A DNA stretch of 64,000 nucleotides from Vibrio astriarenae (GCF_010587385.1 NZ_CP047475.1:2356001-2420000); one strand, 5' to 3'. Counted from the first letter of the stretch, positions 15,126-25,864 are shown. The notes: generated from the sequence alone by a model not told the origin. Made by a program: numbers and translations.

Positions 15126-16622
15126 ATGGAATACCTTTCATACAAGCAAGCCGCACGTTTTCTTGATTATGCCACAATGGGTATACGTGCTGGTGATATA
15201 GATAAACTCTTAGAAATTGATGACAGACACGCCTGGATAGACCAACAATTAGAAGAACCATATTCCTTTCATGTCAAACAGCTATACGAACAACAAAACC
15301 AAAGGTCTGAGCCCACGCTTTCACAAGAAATGCGCGTATGTGCTTGGTTCGATATTGCATTTTGGTCTGGCGCCCAATTGCGTCAACGAATGGCGTTTGC
15401 TTTAAGTCAAATTCTTGTTGTAAGCGATAGGGATCCTCAGCTGAAACCCTTCGCGAAAGCAGTTGCAAACTATTATGACTTGTTAACAACCCACGCGTTT
15501 AGTAATTACAAAACTCTTCTTTATGAGGTAACTCGCTCCCCCGTCATGGGTCACTATCTCACGATGGTTGGTAATCTACCTAAAAGCGAGACGGGAGTGA
15601 ACCCTGATGAAAACTACGCTAGGGAACTCATGCAGTTGTTTAGTATTGGGCTCGAAGAACTGAATATGGATGGATCTTTAAAGCTGGATGTTAATGGGTT
15701 GCCAGTCGCGACTTACGATGATTCTGATGTCGAAAATATGGCTAGAGTGTTTACTGGTTGGTTTATGACCGATGGTAGTATGATAGATCCAATGACTGCT
15801 GACAGCCTCTATCATGACCAAGAAGAAAAGCTGATTCTAGGTAACACAATACCGGCAGGGCTTACTCCAGAGCAAGATTTAGATTTAGTGCTAGACATAC
15901 TAATTAACCACCCCAATACCGCTCCGTTTATCTCTAAACTATTGATTCAACGCTTCGTAACTTCTAACCCAAAACCTGCGTACATTGAGCGAGTGGCTAC
16001 TGTATTTGCGAATACAGGAGGACAGCTCAGCGAAGTAATCAAAGCAGTTCTACTCGACCCAGAAATCGAGACAATCAACAATATTCATCGAACGAAAGTC
16101 AGAGAGCCTATTCTCGCAATGACTTACTTTTGCAGGGCTCTTGACTGTCGACCTGGTGCGAGTGGTTTGATTAACTACGATGCTCTCTCTTATCAAGATA
16201 CATTTAATCAATACCCTCTCGGTGCACCTTCCGTATTTAACTTTTTCTCACCGGATTACTTACCATCAGGTAGCCTATCAGACTTAAATCTTGCTTCTCC
16301 TGAACTAAGTATTATCGACTGGAATCAAGTAATTAAATTGAGTAACGTCGTCTGGCGATTACTCAGAAATAATGGTTTTAACACTGGTTCAAATACTCCA
16401 CAAGATCTCTACCCAAATCTAGAGCTATTGTTGTCTGTTGCCGAGGATTACGAACAGGTTATTGAAGTTATTAAGAGACGATTTTTCTATGGTGATCTCC
16501 CAGCAGACCTAGCTCCTCGATTTCAAGATATTTGGGCGGCTAGGGCTGACAAACGCGTTGCCCTTGCACCAATGCTGTACTTGGCATTTGTATCCCCTAG
16601 CTTTATGGTTCAGGAGTCATAG
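15126..16622 (+). CDS. DUF1800 family protein
   Basis: The 498-residue protein matches DUF1800. It opens with SYKQAARFLDYATMG, then RQRMAFALSQILVVS (about 86-100), NLPKSETGVNPDENYARELM at about 151-170, and LFSIGLEELNMDG. The family is common in marine bacteria and planctomycetes, nearly always next to a DUF1501 gene as here; the biochemical activity is unknown. No signal peptide is evident. ATG at 15126 follows GGATAGGTG. The stop is one base before the DUF1501 start, so the two are co-translated. It follows an integrase relic, so it is probably cargo of the second element. Confidence 0.9.
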   Translation: MEYLSYKQAARFLDYATMGIRAGDIDKLLEIDDRHAWIDQQLEEPYSFHVKQLYEQQNQRSEPTLSQEMRVCAWFDIAFWSGAQLRQRMAFALSQILVVSDRDPQLKPFAKAVANYYDLLTTHAFSNYKTLLYEVTRSPVMGHYLTMVGNLPKSETGVNPDENYARELMQLFSIGLEELNMDGSLKLDVNGLPVATYDDSDVENMARVFTGWFMTDGSMIDPMTADSLYHDQEEKLILGNTIPAGLTPEQDLDLVLDILINHPNTAPFISKLLIQRFVTSNPKPAYIERVATVFANTGGQLSEVIKAVLLDPEIETINNIHRTKVREPILAMTYFCRALDCRPGASGLINYDALSYQDTFNQYPLGAPSVFNFFSPDYLPSGSLSDLNLASPELSIIDWNQVIKLSNVVWRLLRNNGFNTGSNTPQDLYPNLELLLSVAEDYEQVIEVIKRRFFYGDLPADLAPRFQDIWAARADKRVALAPMLYLAFVSPSFMVQES

Positions 16623-16623
16623 A

Positions 16624-18006
16624 ATGAAAATTTCAAGACGACACTTTATAAAAACTGCAGCCTACTCTACGGGAGCTTCTCTTACCCCCTTGAGCCTAAC
16701 CTTGCCGACTTCGGCCATGGCTAACAGTGAGAGCGACTATAAGGCCTTAGTTTGCTTGTTCTTTTATGGTGGGAATGACTCATTTAATATGGTCTTGCCT
16801 GCTGATGGAAATAACCTAATAAACTATCAAAATTCCCGACCTGACATCCAACTTTACCCACATGAATTAGTTAACAATAGAAGCATTGAAGACGACGTTG
16901 GACAAACTTTATCTTTAAATGGTGCCATGCCCAATATCAGTGAACTAATCCTGTCGGGAGCTGCAACAACATTACTCAATGTGGGAACGTTAATTGAACC
17001 AACAACCAAGCAAAACTACAACAGTGTAAAAAAGCCCCCTAATCTTGGGGCACATAACAAGCAACAGCTCGCTTGGCAGCGCAGCTGGAACACCTCGGAA
17101 TATCACCCCTATGGATGGGCTGGTATGATGATGGACTTTCTTGCCACAGGTACTGAAGGTGTATCTCCAGCCTTCTCACTTGGAACCAACAACTGGCTAA
17201 ATGGACAATCAACAGAATCTTTAGCTCTATCAAGTCAGGGCGTTAGAGCTATGAATGCATTGACTGACTTTACGATAAATCGAAATCTTACCCGACTACT
17301 TTCAAGCAATTCCGCATCTATATATGGAAAAACATATCTAGACAGGTTCCAACAAGTTTATGATTATCAAAATACTTTGACGAGCGTGCTAGAACAATAC
17401 CCTGCAGACGAATCGATTCCATCTGGATTTCTTGGCGGACAATTCAAGATGGTCAAGAGAATGGTTCAAGCGAGTACAGCGCTTGGGCAAGCTAGGCAAG
17501 TTTACTTTGTTGCTTTTGGTGGTTTCGACAACCACAGAGATCAAAGAGGCAAGCATGAAGCACTACTCGGACAGGTTGATTCAGCGCTTTCTGCATTTTA
17601 TTCATCTTTAAAGTCTGTTGGACTCGAAGATAAAGTGATCACATTTACTATGTCTGACTTCGGAAGAACTATTGAAAATAATAGCAATCGTGGAACTGAT
17701 CATGGTTGGGGGAGCAATCAACTCATTATTGGAGGACCAATTAAGGGAAGAAAAGCCCATGGCACTTTCCCAGAGTTCATTAGAGACGGTAAAGATGCTG
17801 TTGGGAACAAGTTTATCCCGACGGTCGCTTCCGAACAGTACGCTGCAACTCTATGTAAATGGTTTGGATTATCGGATACAGCGGTAGATTACATTTTCCC
17901 TACACTATCCCCGGACAACGAGAACCCCTTTAACAGTCGATATCTTAATTTCATAAAGGGATTGAATAAAGATAAAAATCAAATGAAGGGTAAAGGTAAG
18001 ATGTAA
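16624..18006 (+). CDS. DUF1501 family protein with Tat signal
   Basis: The frame is open from 16558, but ATG at 16624 (MKISRRHFIKTAAYSTG) is chosen because it gives a twin-arginine signal (SRRHFIK) cleaved near the AMA motif at about 33-36. The mature part, about 425 residues, matches DUF1501, a family with distant likeness to the alkaline-phosphatase/sulfatase fold (YGGNDSFNMVLP near the start; TMSDFGRT and DHGWG near 350). Folded export through Tat suggests a cofactor- or metal-containing periplasmic protein. It forms a two-gene unit with the DUF1800 gene. Substrate unknown. Confidence 0.9.
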   Translation: MKISRRHFIKTAAYSTGASLTPLSLTLPTSAMANSESDYKALVCLFFYGGNDSFNMVLPADGNNLINYQNSRPDIQLYPHELVNNRSIEDDVGQTLSLNGAMPNISELILSGAATTLLNVGTLIEPTTKQNYNSVKKPPNLGAHNKQQLAWQRSWNTSEYHPYGWAGMMMDFLATGTEGVSPAFSLGTNNWLNGQSTESLALSSQGVRAMNALTDFTINRNLTRLLSSNSASIYGKTYLDRFQQVYDYQNTLTSVLEQYPADESIPSGFLGGQFKMVKRMVQASTALGQARQVYFVAFGGFDNHRDQRGKHEALLGQVDSALSAFYSSLKSVGLEDKVITFTMSDFGRTIENNSNRGTDHGWGSNQLIIGGPIKGRKAHGTFPEFIRDGKDAVGNKFIPTVASEQYAATLCKWFGLSDTAVDYIFPTLSPDNENPFNSRYLNFIKGLNKDKNQMKGKGKM

Positions 18007-18012
18007 TGTTAA

Positions 18013-18054
18013 AGAACACGTTGACTATGGGAATATTCACAGTCAAAGTGTTCT
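18013..18054. terminator. Imperfect hairpin after the DUF1501 gene
   Basis: AGAACAC (18013) pairs with GTGTTCT (18048-18054) and TTGACT (18021) with AGTCAA (18041-18046), with one mismatch. There is no T-run, so termination is uncertain. The remaining bases to 18293 show no gene. Confidence 0.45.
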
Positions 18055-18293
18055 CACTACATCTAGTTTGACAAGTAGCCATTTTAATTTTAAGACAAAT
18101 TACATACTGCTGAGAACGACTAATAGGGTCTAGAATTATACTGATTCCAAGCTCAATTAGGAAAATATCCTCATACAAAGTAAATGGGGATGTCGTTACT
18201 TCGACCAATAGTTACTACAGCCCACTATGTAGCCATGACATTTATTCCAGATTTTGCCAATATAATGATGTCAACTTAAGAGCGCCTAACCCA

Positions 18294-20057
18294 TTGTCAA
18301 ATAAACCAAAGAATTTAAATAACCTTCATATCCTGCTTGAGCTCGTCCGGTTTGTACGTCCATACCGAAGTAGCGTTCTTGCGGCAATGTTCGCTCTGGT
18401 TTTCACAGCAGTGATGACACTCTCTGTCGGGCAAGGGGTGAGATTATTGATCGACTATGGCTTTAGCCAGCAATCTCAACAGGAACTAGAAAGCGCGATC
18501 TTATTTTTACTAGGGGTGACGTTTGCCATTGCGGTTGGTACCTTCTTTCGCTTTTATCTCATCTCTTCGGTTGGTGAGAGAGTGAGTGCTGATATTCGCA
18601 CTGCCGTTTTCAATCACGTGATTAGCCTTAACCCTAGCTACTTTGAAACGCGCGGTAGTGGCGACATTATGGCGCGCATCACCACAGATACCACCCTGCT
18701 ACAGAGCATCATTGGTTCCTCTTTCTCAATGGCCATGCGCAGTGCGCTCATGAGTGTTGGCGCCACCATCATGTTATTCGCCACCAATGCAAAACTAAGC
18801 TTTGTCGTGTTGGCAGCCGTGCCTTTTGTATTGCTTCCTTTGCTGCTGTATGGACGCAAAGTAAGGGCACTGTCACGAAAGAGCCAAGACTCGATGGCAG
18901 ACGTGGGCAGTTACGCAGGAGAGGCGATTGAACACATAAAAACCGTTCAGAGCTTCAACCATGAAGAGCATGAAAAACAAGCATTTGCGAAACAAGTAGA
19001 AAAAGCCTATGAGCTTGGAAGGCAGCGAGTCAAGCAGCGTGCCATCTTGATTGCTGGCGTCATTATGATCGTCTTTAGCGCCATCACTGGCATGCTATGG
19101 GTGGGCGGCAGCGATGTGCTTGCGGGTAGAATGTCTGAGGGTGATCTTGGCGCGTTTGTTTTCTTTGCAGTGATGCTGGCAAGTTCACTGGCGACCCTAT
19201 CCGAAATATACGGTGAGCTGCAGCGCGCTGCTGGTGCCACTGAACGCCTGATAGAAATCCTTCAAGTGGAGAACCCAATAAAGGGCCCTGACACGTCTAA
19301 AACACCCACTCAAACAAACGATTTGGTCTTCGATAGTGTCTCATTCCACTACCCTACTCGCCTTGAGTATTCAGCCATTAATCAGCTGTCACTCAAGGTG
19401 GAGAAAGGAAAAGTGTTGGCGCTTGTCGGTCCGTCGGGTGCAGGCAAAACCACTTTGTTCGAGTTGCTGCAACGATTTTATGATCCGCAACAAGGTCACA
19501 TTCAGCTTGGAGAACAGGACATTCGTGAGATGTCCCCTCAAGAGTTGCGCAGCCATATGGCGCTCGTTCCGCAGCAGCCCGCTCTGTTTAGTAATGATGT
19601 CTTTTACAATATTCGCTATGGCAGCCCTGATGCCACTGATGAAGAGGTGATTGAAGCAGCCAAGAAAGCCCATGCTCATGAGTTTATCGAGCAGTTAACC
19701 GATGGCTATTACAGCTTTTTGGGTGATCGGGGTGTTAGGCTTTCTGGTGGTCAAAGACAACGCATCGCTATCGCGCGGGCCATATTGAGAAACCCAGAGA
19801 TACTACTGTTAGATGAAGCAACAAGCGCACTGGATAGCGAAAGTGAGCATCACGTGCAGCAAGCACTTGATGAGCTAATGCGTGGCCGCACCACGCTGAT
19901 CATTGCTCACCGCCTCGCGACGATAAAGCACGCCGATAACATCGCGGTTTTAGATCATGGTAACCTTATCGATCTTGGCGATCACGCTACGCTTCTCAAT
20001 CGATGTGAGCTCTACCAACGTTTAGTCGAATTGCAGTTTAAACAGCATAACAATTAG
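18294..20057 (+). CDS. ABC half-transporter (MsbA/ABCB type exporter)
   Basis: The 587-residue protein fuses six membrane segments (about 20-310) to a nucleotide-binding domain. Walker A is GPSGAGKTT (about 381), signature LSGGQRQR (about 483), Walker B LLLDEATSALD (about 504) and the H-loop IIAHRLATI (about 537). Half-transporters of this type work as homodimers exporting lipids, drugs or peptides; the substrate cannot be told. The start is TTG at 18294 with a weak AAGAG upstream. TGTCAA occurs both at 18269 (after an A) and at the start codon, so the 5' end may have been altered near the island boundary. Its stop faces recQ, 6 bp away. Confidence 0.85.
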   Translation: MSNKPKNLNNLHILLELVRFVRPYRSSVLAAMFALVFTAVMTLSVGQGVRLLIDYGFSQQSQQELESAILFLLGVTFAIAVGTFFRFYLISSVGERVSADIRTAVFNHVISLNPSYFETRGSGDIMARITTDTTLLQSIIGSSFSMAMRSALMSVGATIMLFATNAKLSFVVLAAVPFVLLPLLLYGRKVRALSRKSQDSMADVGSYAGEAIEHIKTVQSFNHEEHEKQAFAKQVEKAYELGRQRVKQRAILIAGVIMIVFSAITGMLWVGGSDVLAGRMSEGDLGAFVFFAVMLASSLATLSEIYGELQRAAGATERLIEILQVENPIKGPDTSKTPTQTNDLVFDSVSFHYPTRLEYSAINQLSLKVEKGKVLALVGPSGAGKTTLFELLQRFYDPQQGHIQLGEQDIREMSPQELRSHMALVPQQPALFSNDVFYNIRYGSPDATDEEVIEAAKKAHAHEFIEQLTDGYYSFLGDRGVRLSGGQRQRIAIARAILRNPEILLLDEATSALDSESEHHVQQALDELMRGRTTLIIAHRLATIKHADNIAVLDHGNLIDLGDHATLLNRCELYQRLVELQFKQHNN

Positions 20058-20063
20058 TGCAGC

Positions 20064-22196
20064 CTAAACATTCACTTGAAGGTGCTTTATGTGGGCTAAT
20101 ACACAACGTAACGTGCCATAGTCATACTGCTCATCGAGCGCTTCAAATAGTGGCTTCAATTTGTTCTCATTGATGCTATTGAGTCTCGCCGCCGCTTGCT
20201 CAATGGCCTCAAGATCAGCAGATGCGAGGCTGACCAACTGCTCAAGCTGACAAGCGCCTGTTTCTATCCCGGCACTCAAATGAGCAAAGACTGTGGTTTC
20301 AGATAACTGGCGCTGCTGCGCAACGTTTGACACTGAGCCTAGTGACTTGAAAAGCTCGACCGATTTGAGTTCTGTCTCGCTTAGAGAACGTAACTCGATA
20401 GGTTTTGACTCCACCACTGCCAGCAACTGCTCACCATACTTGCTCACCTTGCTATCACCAAACCCTGAGATTTGACTCAGTTGCTCAAGAGTTTGTGGGC
20501 GCGCTACTGCGACAGCCTTTAAGCTTGCATCGTGACAAATAAGATAAGCGGGCACATTTTGCTCTTTCGCTAACGTTGACCGAACCTCTTTTAAAGCTTC
20601 AAACTGAATTAAATCCGAAGGCGCTAAATCAACTGCAGCTGCAGATTTGGAGGCCTTGGATGCTTTCGCTTTTCTCAACTCTCGCAATTGGACTTGTTGT
20701 TGTCCTTTAAGTATTGGTCGACATTGAGGCGTCAGTTTAAGGCTGTTGTAGTCACCTTCAACACGTAAATAGTTCATTGCGATGAGTTGACGAAATACCC
20801 CTTTCCACTGCGTTGCATTGAGCTCAGTACCGATACCAAACGTCGAGACCTTATCATGACCAAAACGCTCAATGCGTTCATCACTTTTACCAAGCAAGAC
20901 ATTGATTAGATACGTCACACCAAAACGTTGATCACAGCGATATACCGTTGAAAGGGCTTTTTGAGCCGCTTGTGTTCCATCCCATGTTGTGGGTGGCGTT
21001 AGACAGTTATCGCAGTTGCCACATGGCTCTGCTAGGTGCTCATCAAAATAGGCGAGGATCGTTTGGCGACGGCAAGACACCAATTCACAATAGCCCAATA
21101 GTGCATTGAGTTTTTGAATTTGAACTTGCTTGTAGGCATCGTTGCCTTCCGAGTTTTCCACCATTTGACGCTGCATAACCATGTCCTGCATGCCATAGGC
21201 CATCCATGCGTTCGCTGGCTCGCCGTCTCGTCCCGCACGACCCGTTTCTTGGTAATACGACTCCATACTTTTTGGCAAACTCAGATGAGCAACAAAACGA
21301 ACATCAGGTTTATCAATACCCATCCCAAAGGCGATGGTTGCCACGATGATCACGCCCTCATCACGTAAAAAACGCTGCTGGTGTTCGTTGCGTTTCTCTA
21401 CGGGCATGCCCGCATGATACGCCAGAGCGACACGCCCCTTGCTTGCTAGCCATTCCGCTGTCTCTTCGACTTTCTTGCGTGACAGGCAATAGACCACACC
21501 CGCATCACTGGCATGATGGGTTGAGATAAACGACCAGAGATCATTTTTAGCGTTGCTCGGCTCACTCACGTGATAACAGATATTGGCACGGTCAAAGCTG
21601 TGTACAAAGACTTGGGCTGACTCTAATGCCAATTGACTGATGATCTCTTGTTTGGTGCGCTGGTCAGCCGTCGCCGTTAAAGCAATGCGCGGCACGTTGG
21701 GAAAGCGTTGATGCAATACAGAAAGCTGCTGATATTCAGGGCGGAAGTCATGCCCCCATTGGCTCACACAGTGTGCCTCATCAATCGCGAACAGTGAAAT
21801 TCGACACTCGGATAAGAGGTTGAGTGTCTGCTCCATCATCAAGCGCTCAGGTGCAATATAGAGAAGTTGTATCTCTTCACGCCGAATTAAGTCTTCGACC
21901 TCTCGCTGCTCATAAGCGCTCAGCGTTGAGTTCAAATAAGCGGCAGATACGCCCACCTGCTGCAGCGCATCCACCTGATCTTTCATCAAAGCAATCAAGG
22001 GGGAAACCACGACCCCAACACCTGGACGAACGATAGCCGGGATTTGATAACAGAGAGACTTACCACCACCGGTTGGCATAAGGGTTAACACGTCTTCTCC
22101 GGCTACCAGCGTATCGATGATACTCTGCTGCTGGTGTCGGAACTGGTCATAGCCAAAGACAGAATTTAAAACCTCAAGAGGGGTTGGTCGCTGCAT
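20064..22196 (-). CDS. recQ: ATP-dependent DNA helicase RecQ
   Basis: The 710-residue protein has the full RecQ layout. Walker A is TGGGKS (42-47), motif II DEAH in [19 protein letters not shown], and the RQC zinc site includes PCGNCDNC near 385. An HRDC domain (about 525-605) is followed by an HTH_40-type C-terminal domain (about 610-700). The extra C-terminal domain makes it about 100 residues longer than E. coli RecQ. RecQ unwinds recombination intermediates and stalled forks in the RecF pathway. It converges on the ABC transporter gene. Confidence 0.95.
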   Translation of the reverse strand: MQRPTPLEVLNSVFGYDQFRHQQQSIIDTLVAGEDVLTLMPTGGGKSLCYQIPAIVRPGVGVVVSPLIALMKDQVDALQQVGVSAAYLNSTLSAYEQREVEDLIRREEIQLLYIAPERLMMEQTLNLLSECRISLFAIDEAHCVSQWGHDFRPEYQQLSVLHQRFPNVPRIALTATADQRTKQEIISQLALESAQVFVHSFDRANICYHVSEPSNAKNDLWSFISTHHASDAGVVYCLSRKKVEETAEWLASKGRVALAYHAGMPVEKRNEHQQRFLRDEGVIIVATIAFGMGIDKPDVRFVAHLSLPKSMESYYQETGRAGRDGEPANAWMAYGMQDMVMQRQMVENSEGNDAYKQVQIQKLNALLGYCELVSCRRQTILAYFDEHLAEPCGNCDNCLTPPTTWDGTQAAQKALSTVYRCDQRFGVTYLINVLLGKSDERIERFGHDKVSTFGIGTELNATQWKGVFRQLIAMNYLRVEGDYNSLKLTPQCRPILKGQQQVQLRELRKAKASKASKSAAAVDLAPSDLIQFEALKEVRSTLAKEQNVPAYLICHDASLKAVAVARPQTLEQLSQISGFGDSKVSKYGEQLLAVVESKPIELRSLSETELKSVELFKSLGSVSNVAQQRQLSETTVFAHLSAGIETGACQLEQLVSLASADLEAIEQAAARLNSINENKLKPLFEALDEQYDYGTLRCVLAHIKHLQVNV

Positions 22197-22429
22197 CGCG
22201 CATATCTCATTATCATCAATCGAATGGTCTATCCTACCTTAACTTCTCCCTAGGGTCAGAGTTTAAAGCAGCGCCTCAACACACTTCACACCTTCTCATA
22301 CTCTGATTCTGCTGTTGCAAACAAATAACAAGTACAAGTTTCACTCACATTTTGAAAGGTTAAATATTTGGCATCTGAGAAAATGTCGTTAATATTCAGT
22401 AGGGTTTTGTCGGTTTAGGGAGAGCGATA

Positions 22430-23122
22430 ATGACAACGTATATGGAAGCGGCGCTGCAAACCGTGCGCGAGAAAAATGCCGCGACTGAAACATCCACTCA
22501 TATGGCAACGGGCGTCCTACCTATCTCGATTGTAATTGCTTGTAATCAACACCATCAAGGTCATCAGGTTCAAAAACTCAATATCTGGCTAGAACGGTTA
22601 TTTTGCCAACTCCAGCAGCAGCCAGTTCTGATGCATGGGCTGGAACTTGCTGTTATCTCTGCTCATGACTACCCTACTGTCCACCAGCCAATGGCCTCCC
22701 TAGAGAGTATCTCTAGTATCCCTTTATTAGCGGCAAGGGGGAGTAAGCTTACGCTAGCACAAAGCTTGGACACCGCTCTCTCTATGCTGTTGACTCGCAT
22801 TGAAGAATACAAACAGCACAGCCTCAAAGCTAAACGGCCTTGGCTACTGATCGTCACCGACCGTGCTGGTACCGATTACGTCGATGACACTCGCGCTCGA
22901 ATTGAGAGATACAAAGCGAGCTACGAGGTGATTCCGTTTGTACTCAACTTCGGTGATTTCTCACCCGCGCTTGCACCCTTTTCTCTAGGGCGTCAGATCA
23001 ACATCAACATCAACTCGACCGGTGACATCAACCAGTGGTTAGTTGACAACCTGATTAATGTTCTTAGGACCAAGCAAGGAACCGTTCACCTCACACCACC
23101 ACCTCAAAAGCAAGCCGAGTAA
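22430..23122 (+). CDS. VWA/TerY-like protein without a MIDAS motif
   Basis: The 230-residue protein has the layout of TerY-type von Willebrand A domains: a first strand LPISIVIAC (about 30-38), LNIWLERLF, LELAVISAHD, then LLAARGSKLTLAQSLDTALS (about 100-119) and RPWLLIVTDRAGTD (about 137-150). The metal-binding DxSxS at the first strand is replaced by ACNQHH, so divalent-metal ligand binding is unlikely. GGGAGAG precedes ATG 22430. Neither tellurite-resistance nor kinase/phosphatase partners are present. A scaffold role is a guess. Confidence 0.55.
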   Translation: MTTYMEAALQTVREKNAATETSTHMATGVLPISIVIACNQHHQGHQVQKLNIWLERLFCQLQQQPVLMHGLELAVISAHDYPTVHQPMASLESISSIPLLAARGSKLTLAQSLDTALSMLLTRIEEYKQHSLKAKRPWLLIVTDRAGTDYVDDTRARIERYKASYEVIPFVLNFGDFSPALAPFSLGRQINININSTGDINQWLVDNLINVLRTKQGTVHLTPPPQKQAE

Positions 23123-23281
23123 ACCGTACTGGTCAGCAAGCGCACTTTTCAGAATCACGCGTTTTCAATGACAAGTTTGATCTACCTCTCAACTGCCCCA
23201 CGCTTACTTGTCGTACAATATTAAGTGAAACGCCATTTTATTATTTCCTTTCCTGCTCTCTATAAAACTTAGGTTACGACT

Positions 23282-25009
23282 GTGACAAATCTTGATTGGT
23301 CAGTGTTAGCACTCTATTTTGTATTCTTGTTGATAGTGACTGTTGCCTTTAAGCGTCATGCCACCAGCGCAGATGGCTTTATTAAAGGTAATGGTGCAAT
23401 GACTTGGTGGATGGCTGGTGCCACCGCATTTATGACGCAATTTTCCGCTTGGACGTTTACCGGAGCTGCCGCAAAAGCATTTGAAGATGGTTTGAGTATC
23501 ATGTTCGTGTTTTGGGGTAACGCACTGGGCTTCTTTGTCTCTGCACTCTACTTTGCTAAACGTTATCGACGCCTGCGTGTCGCGACGGCAATGGATGTTA
23601 TTCGTATACGCTTTGATAAGATGTCAGAGCAGGTGTTCACCTGGTCTAGCTTTCCTATCACCCTCGTCGGTGCCGCTATTTGGCTGAACGGTTTAGGGGC
23701 TTTTCTTTCCGCCACCTTTGGCATCAGTATCGATATCACCATCATCTCCATCACCGCGCTCGTTACTTTTATTGCTCTTTCTGGCGGTGTATGGACCGTC
23801 TCGGCAACCAACGTGATTCAACTGGTGTTACTCGTGACGATTACCGTTGTGGTTGGCTTCACTGCGGCGCAACACATTGTCACGCTGCCGGTTGAATCTG
23901 TCCCTGAAGTGATCATGGGCGATGATATTGCCGTTTGGCAAATCTTCGTTTTGTGGGCGGGCGTGATGATGCTTAAGCAAACCCTCAACACCAATAATGC
24001 TCTAAGTAGCTATCGATTCCTCATTACCAGCAATGAAAAAGAGGCCACTCGCTCAGCGATGCTCGCTGGCGTACTGTTCCTTATCGCACCTTTGCTGTGG
24101 TTCTCTCCGCCATGGTTTGTGGCCTCTATGGGTATCGACTTAGCACAAGCGTACCCTGGGCTTGGAGCAGGCGCGAACAACGGTGCATACCTCTATTACA
24201 TTGAGCACTATATGCCACAAGGTCTATTGGGTTTGGTGATGGTCGCCATGCTGGCAGCAACGGTCTCTCCAATGACCACCGCCCTCAATCGCAATGCTGG
24301 CATTGTGGTCAACAATATCTATTTGTCGTTAATTAATCCAAAAGCCAGTGACGAACAGCAAATGCTATGGGGGAAAGTATCCACGCTAGCAACAGGAATC
24401 TTAGCCGGTATTGTCGCCCTACTCTTTGCACGCATTGAAGGCTATAGCTTGTTCGATATCATGATGATATTCACTGCATTGCTACAAATGCCTCTGTCTG
24501 TTCCTTCCTTCTTGGCCCTAATGAGTCTGCGTACTCCGGCATGGTCAGGTTGGGCGACCGTCTGCGTTGGGCTAGTGGTTTCGGCGTTTATGCATTTCAT
24601 CTTCGATGTCGTATGGTTAGAGCCGTTAACTGGCGCACTCAATAGCCGTGAGCAGATTGACCTGATCATCGTTGCCACTCTCTTAGCCCACATCTTCATT
24701 ACGGGTGGCTTCTTCATCGCAACCCAGTGGTTAGGTGACGCAAAACCGATCAACAACGAAGTTAGCGAGCGAATTAACACCCCAATGAGCGTACAAGATC
24801 AGACACCCATCGATCACTCCAACGGCATTTTCATGGGTAAGGCGATGACAGCCCTGGGGGTGATTGTGGCGCTATTTGCAGTGACTACCGATAACTTGAG
24901 TGACGCTGGAATTTTTATTGGTATTGGCTTTGCGATCTTGTTGTGCGGATTTGCACTCGCTTCAATGTCGAACCGCCTACACAAACTCACCTTAGCGGAG
25001 TCTGTGTAA
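23282..25009 (+). CDS. Sodium:solute symporter (SSS family)
   Basis: This 575-residue inner-membrane protein has about 13-14 hydrophobic segments. The N-terminal part carries SSS features: ADGFIKGNGAMTWWMAGATAFMTQFSAW (about 30-57, quoted in parts: GNGAMTWWMAG, TQFSAWTFTG), and a second-half segment MLAATVSPMTTALNRNAG with the Na2-site serine/threonine pair. It couples Na+ entry to uptake of an unknown solute, fitting a marine lifestyle. The start is GTG at 23282. No catabolic genes adjoin it, so the substrate cannot be inferred. Confidence 0.85.
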   Translation: MTNLDWSVLALYFVFLLIVTVAFKRHATSADGFIKGNGAMTWWMAGATAFMTQFSAWTFTGAAAKAFEDGLSIMFVFWGNALGFFVSALYFAKRYRRLRVATAMDVIRIRFDKMSEQVFTWSSFPITLVGAAIWLNGLGAFLSATFGISIDITIISITALVTFIALSGGVWTVSATNVIQLVLLVTITVVVGFTAAQHIVTLPVESVPEVIMGDDIAVWQIFVLWAGVMMLKQTLNTNNALSSYRFLITSNEKEATRSAMLAGVLFLIAPLLWFSPPWFVASMGIDLAQAYPGLGAGANNGAYLYYIEHYMPQGLLGLVMVAMLAATVSPMTTALNRNAGIVVNNIYLSLINPKASDEQQMLWGKVSTLATGILAGIVALLFARIEGYSLFDIMMIFTALLQMPLSVPSFLALMSLRTPAWSGWATVCVGLVVSAFMHFIFDVVWLEPLTGALNSREQIDLIIVATLLAHIFITGGFFIATQWLGDAKPINNEVSERINTPMSVQDQTPIDHSNGIFMGKAMTALGVIVALFAVTTDNLSDAGIFIGIGFAILLCGFALASMSNRLHKLTLAESV

Positions 25010-25163
25010 GCAAAATCTGAAGTTTCAACATCTAATCATCAACTGAAACCGCCACCCAACAATGATAGGCGAGTGCTATTTTTGACAAAGCGCTCGCCTA
25101 TTGCGTTTTTGGGTGTATAATTCGGCGCTTTTTCGCCCAATGATGCAGATAAGAAGGTGTGAA

Positions 25164-25835
25164 TTGATAACCAAACTCCCTAAATGGATTGAATATGGCG
25201 CGTTTCTCCTCGCCTTTGTGGCAGGGTGCATCAACGCAATCGGTTTACTCGGAGTCGAGCACCAATCAATATCGCATCTGTCCGGCACAGCGACGCTACT
25301 TGGCACCAGTCTGCTCAAAGATTCCTTCTCTATCACACTGCATCTTGGCGGCATTATCACCGCCTTTTTTGCCGGAGCAGCGCTATCAGGCATGTTACTG
25401 CATAGCACGGCTTTAAAGCTTGGTCGCCATTACGATACTGCGCTGGCTATCGAGGCTGTACTGCTGCTCGCCGCGATGTCATTGCTCGCTGACAACTCCC
25501 TCTATGGGCATTATGCGGCATCAATGTCCTGTGGATTACAAAATGCAATGGTCACCACCTACAGTGGTGCGATTGTGAGAACGACGCACTTAACTGGAAT
25601 CATTACTGACCTCGGCATTATGTTTGGCTCTATGCTGCGTGGCGAGTCTTTCAATAAACGTCGTGCTGTGCTGTTTACCATTATCGCCATCGGTTTTATT
25701 TCTGGCGGCACACTCGGCGCTTATCTATTTGGTCTGTTTCAGTTTCAAGCGTTGATTGCTCCTGCCGCCATCTGTGCTCTACTGGCGACAGGCTACCGTG
25801 TCTTTCGTCTCACGGTCAGAGGCAAAGAAAACTAA
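25164..25835 (+). CDS. DUF1275 (YoaK-type) membrane protein
   Basis: The frame is open from 25101, but TTG at 25164 (MITKLPKWIEYGAF) is preferred: AAGAAGG at 25151-25157 lies 6 nt before it, and the N-terminus then matches the family. The protein has 223 residues and about six membrane segments. It carries family motifs GCINAIGLLGVEHQSISHLSGT (split: GCINAIGLL / SHLSGT) and LSGMLLHS, CGLQNAMVTTYSGAIVRTTHLTG. The family is unannotated; transporter-like function is only presumed. Confidence 0.8.
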   Translation: MITKLPKWIEYGAFLLAFVAGCINAIGLLGVEHQSISHLSGTATLLGTSLLKDSFSITLHLGGIITAFFAGAALSGMLLHSTALKLGRHYDTALAIEAVLLLAAMSLLADNSLYGHYAASMSCGLQNAMVTTYSGAIVRTTHLTGIITDLGIMFGSMLRGESFNKRRAVLFTIIAIGFISGGTLGAYLFGLFQFQALIAPAAICALLATGYRVFRLTVRGKEN

Positions 25836-25864
25836 AGACAAATTGATGTTGGGGGGCCTATAAT
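25835..25864 (+). promoter_or_regulatory. Promoter of the leader ORF/rsgA-like unit
   Basis: A perfect -10 TATAAT (25859-25864) lies 18 bp after AAGACA (25835-25840), a 4/6 match to the -35 consensus. It is well placed for the small ORF at 25906. Confidence 0.5.

Noticed and set aside
16558..16623. Longer start for the DUF1501 protein
   Set aside because: It would bury the Tat signal and overlap the DUF1800 gene.
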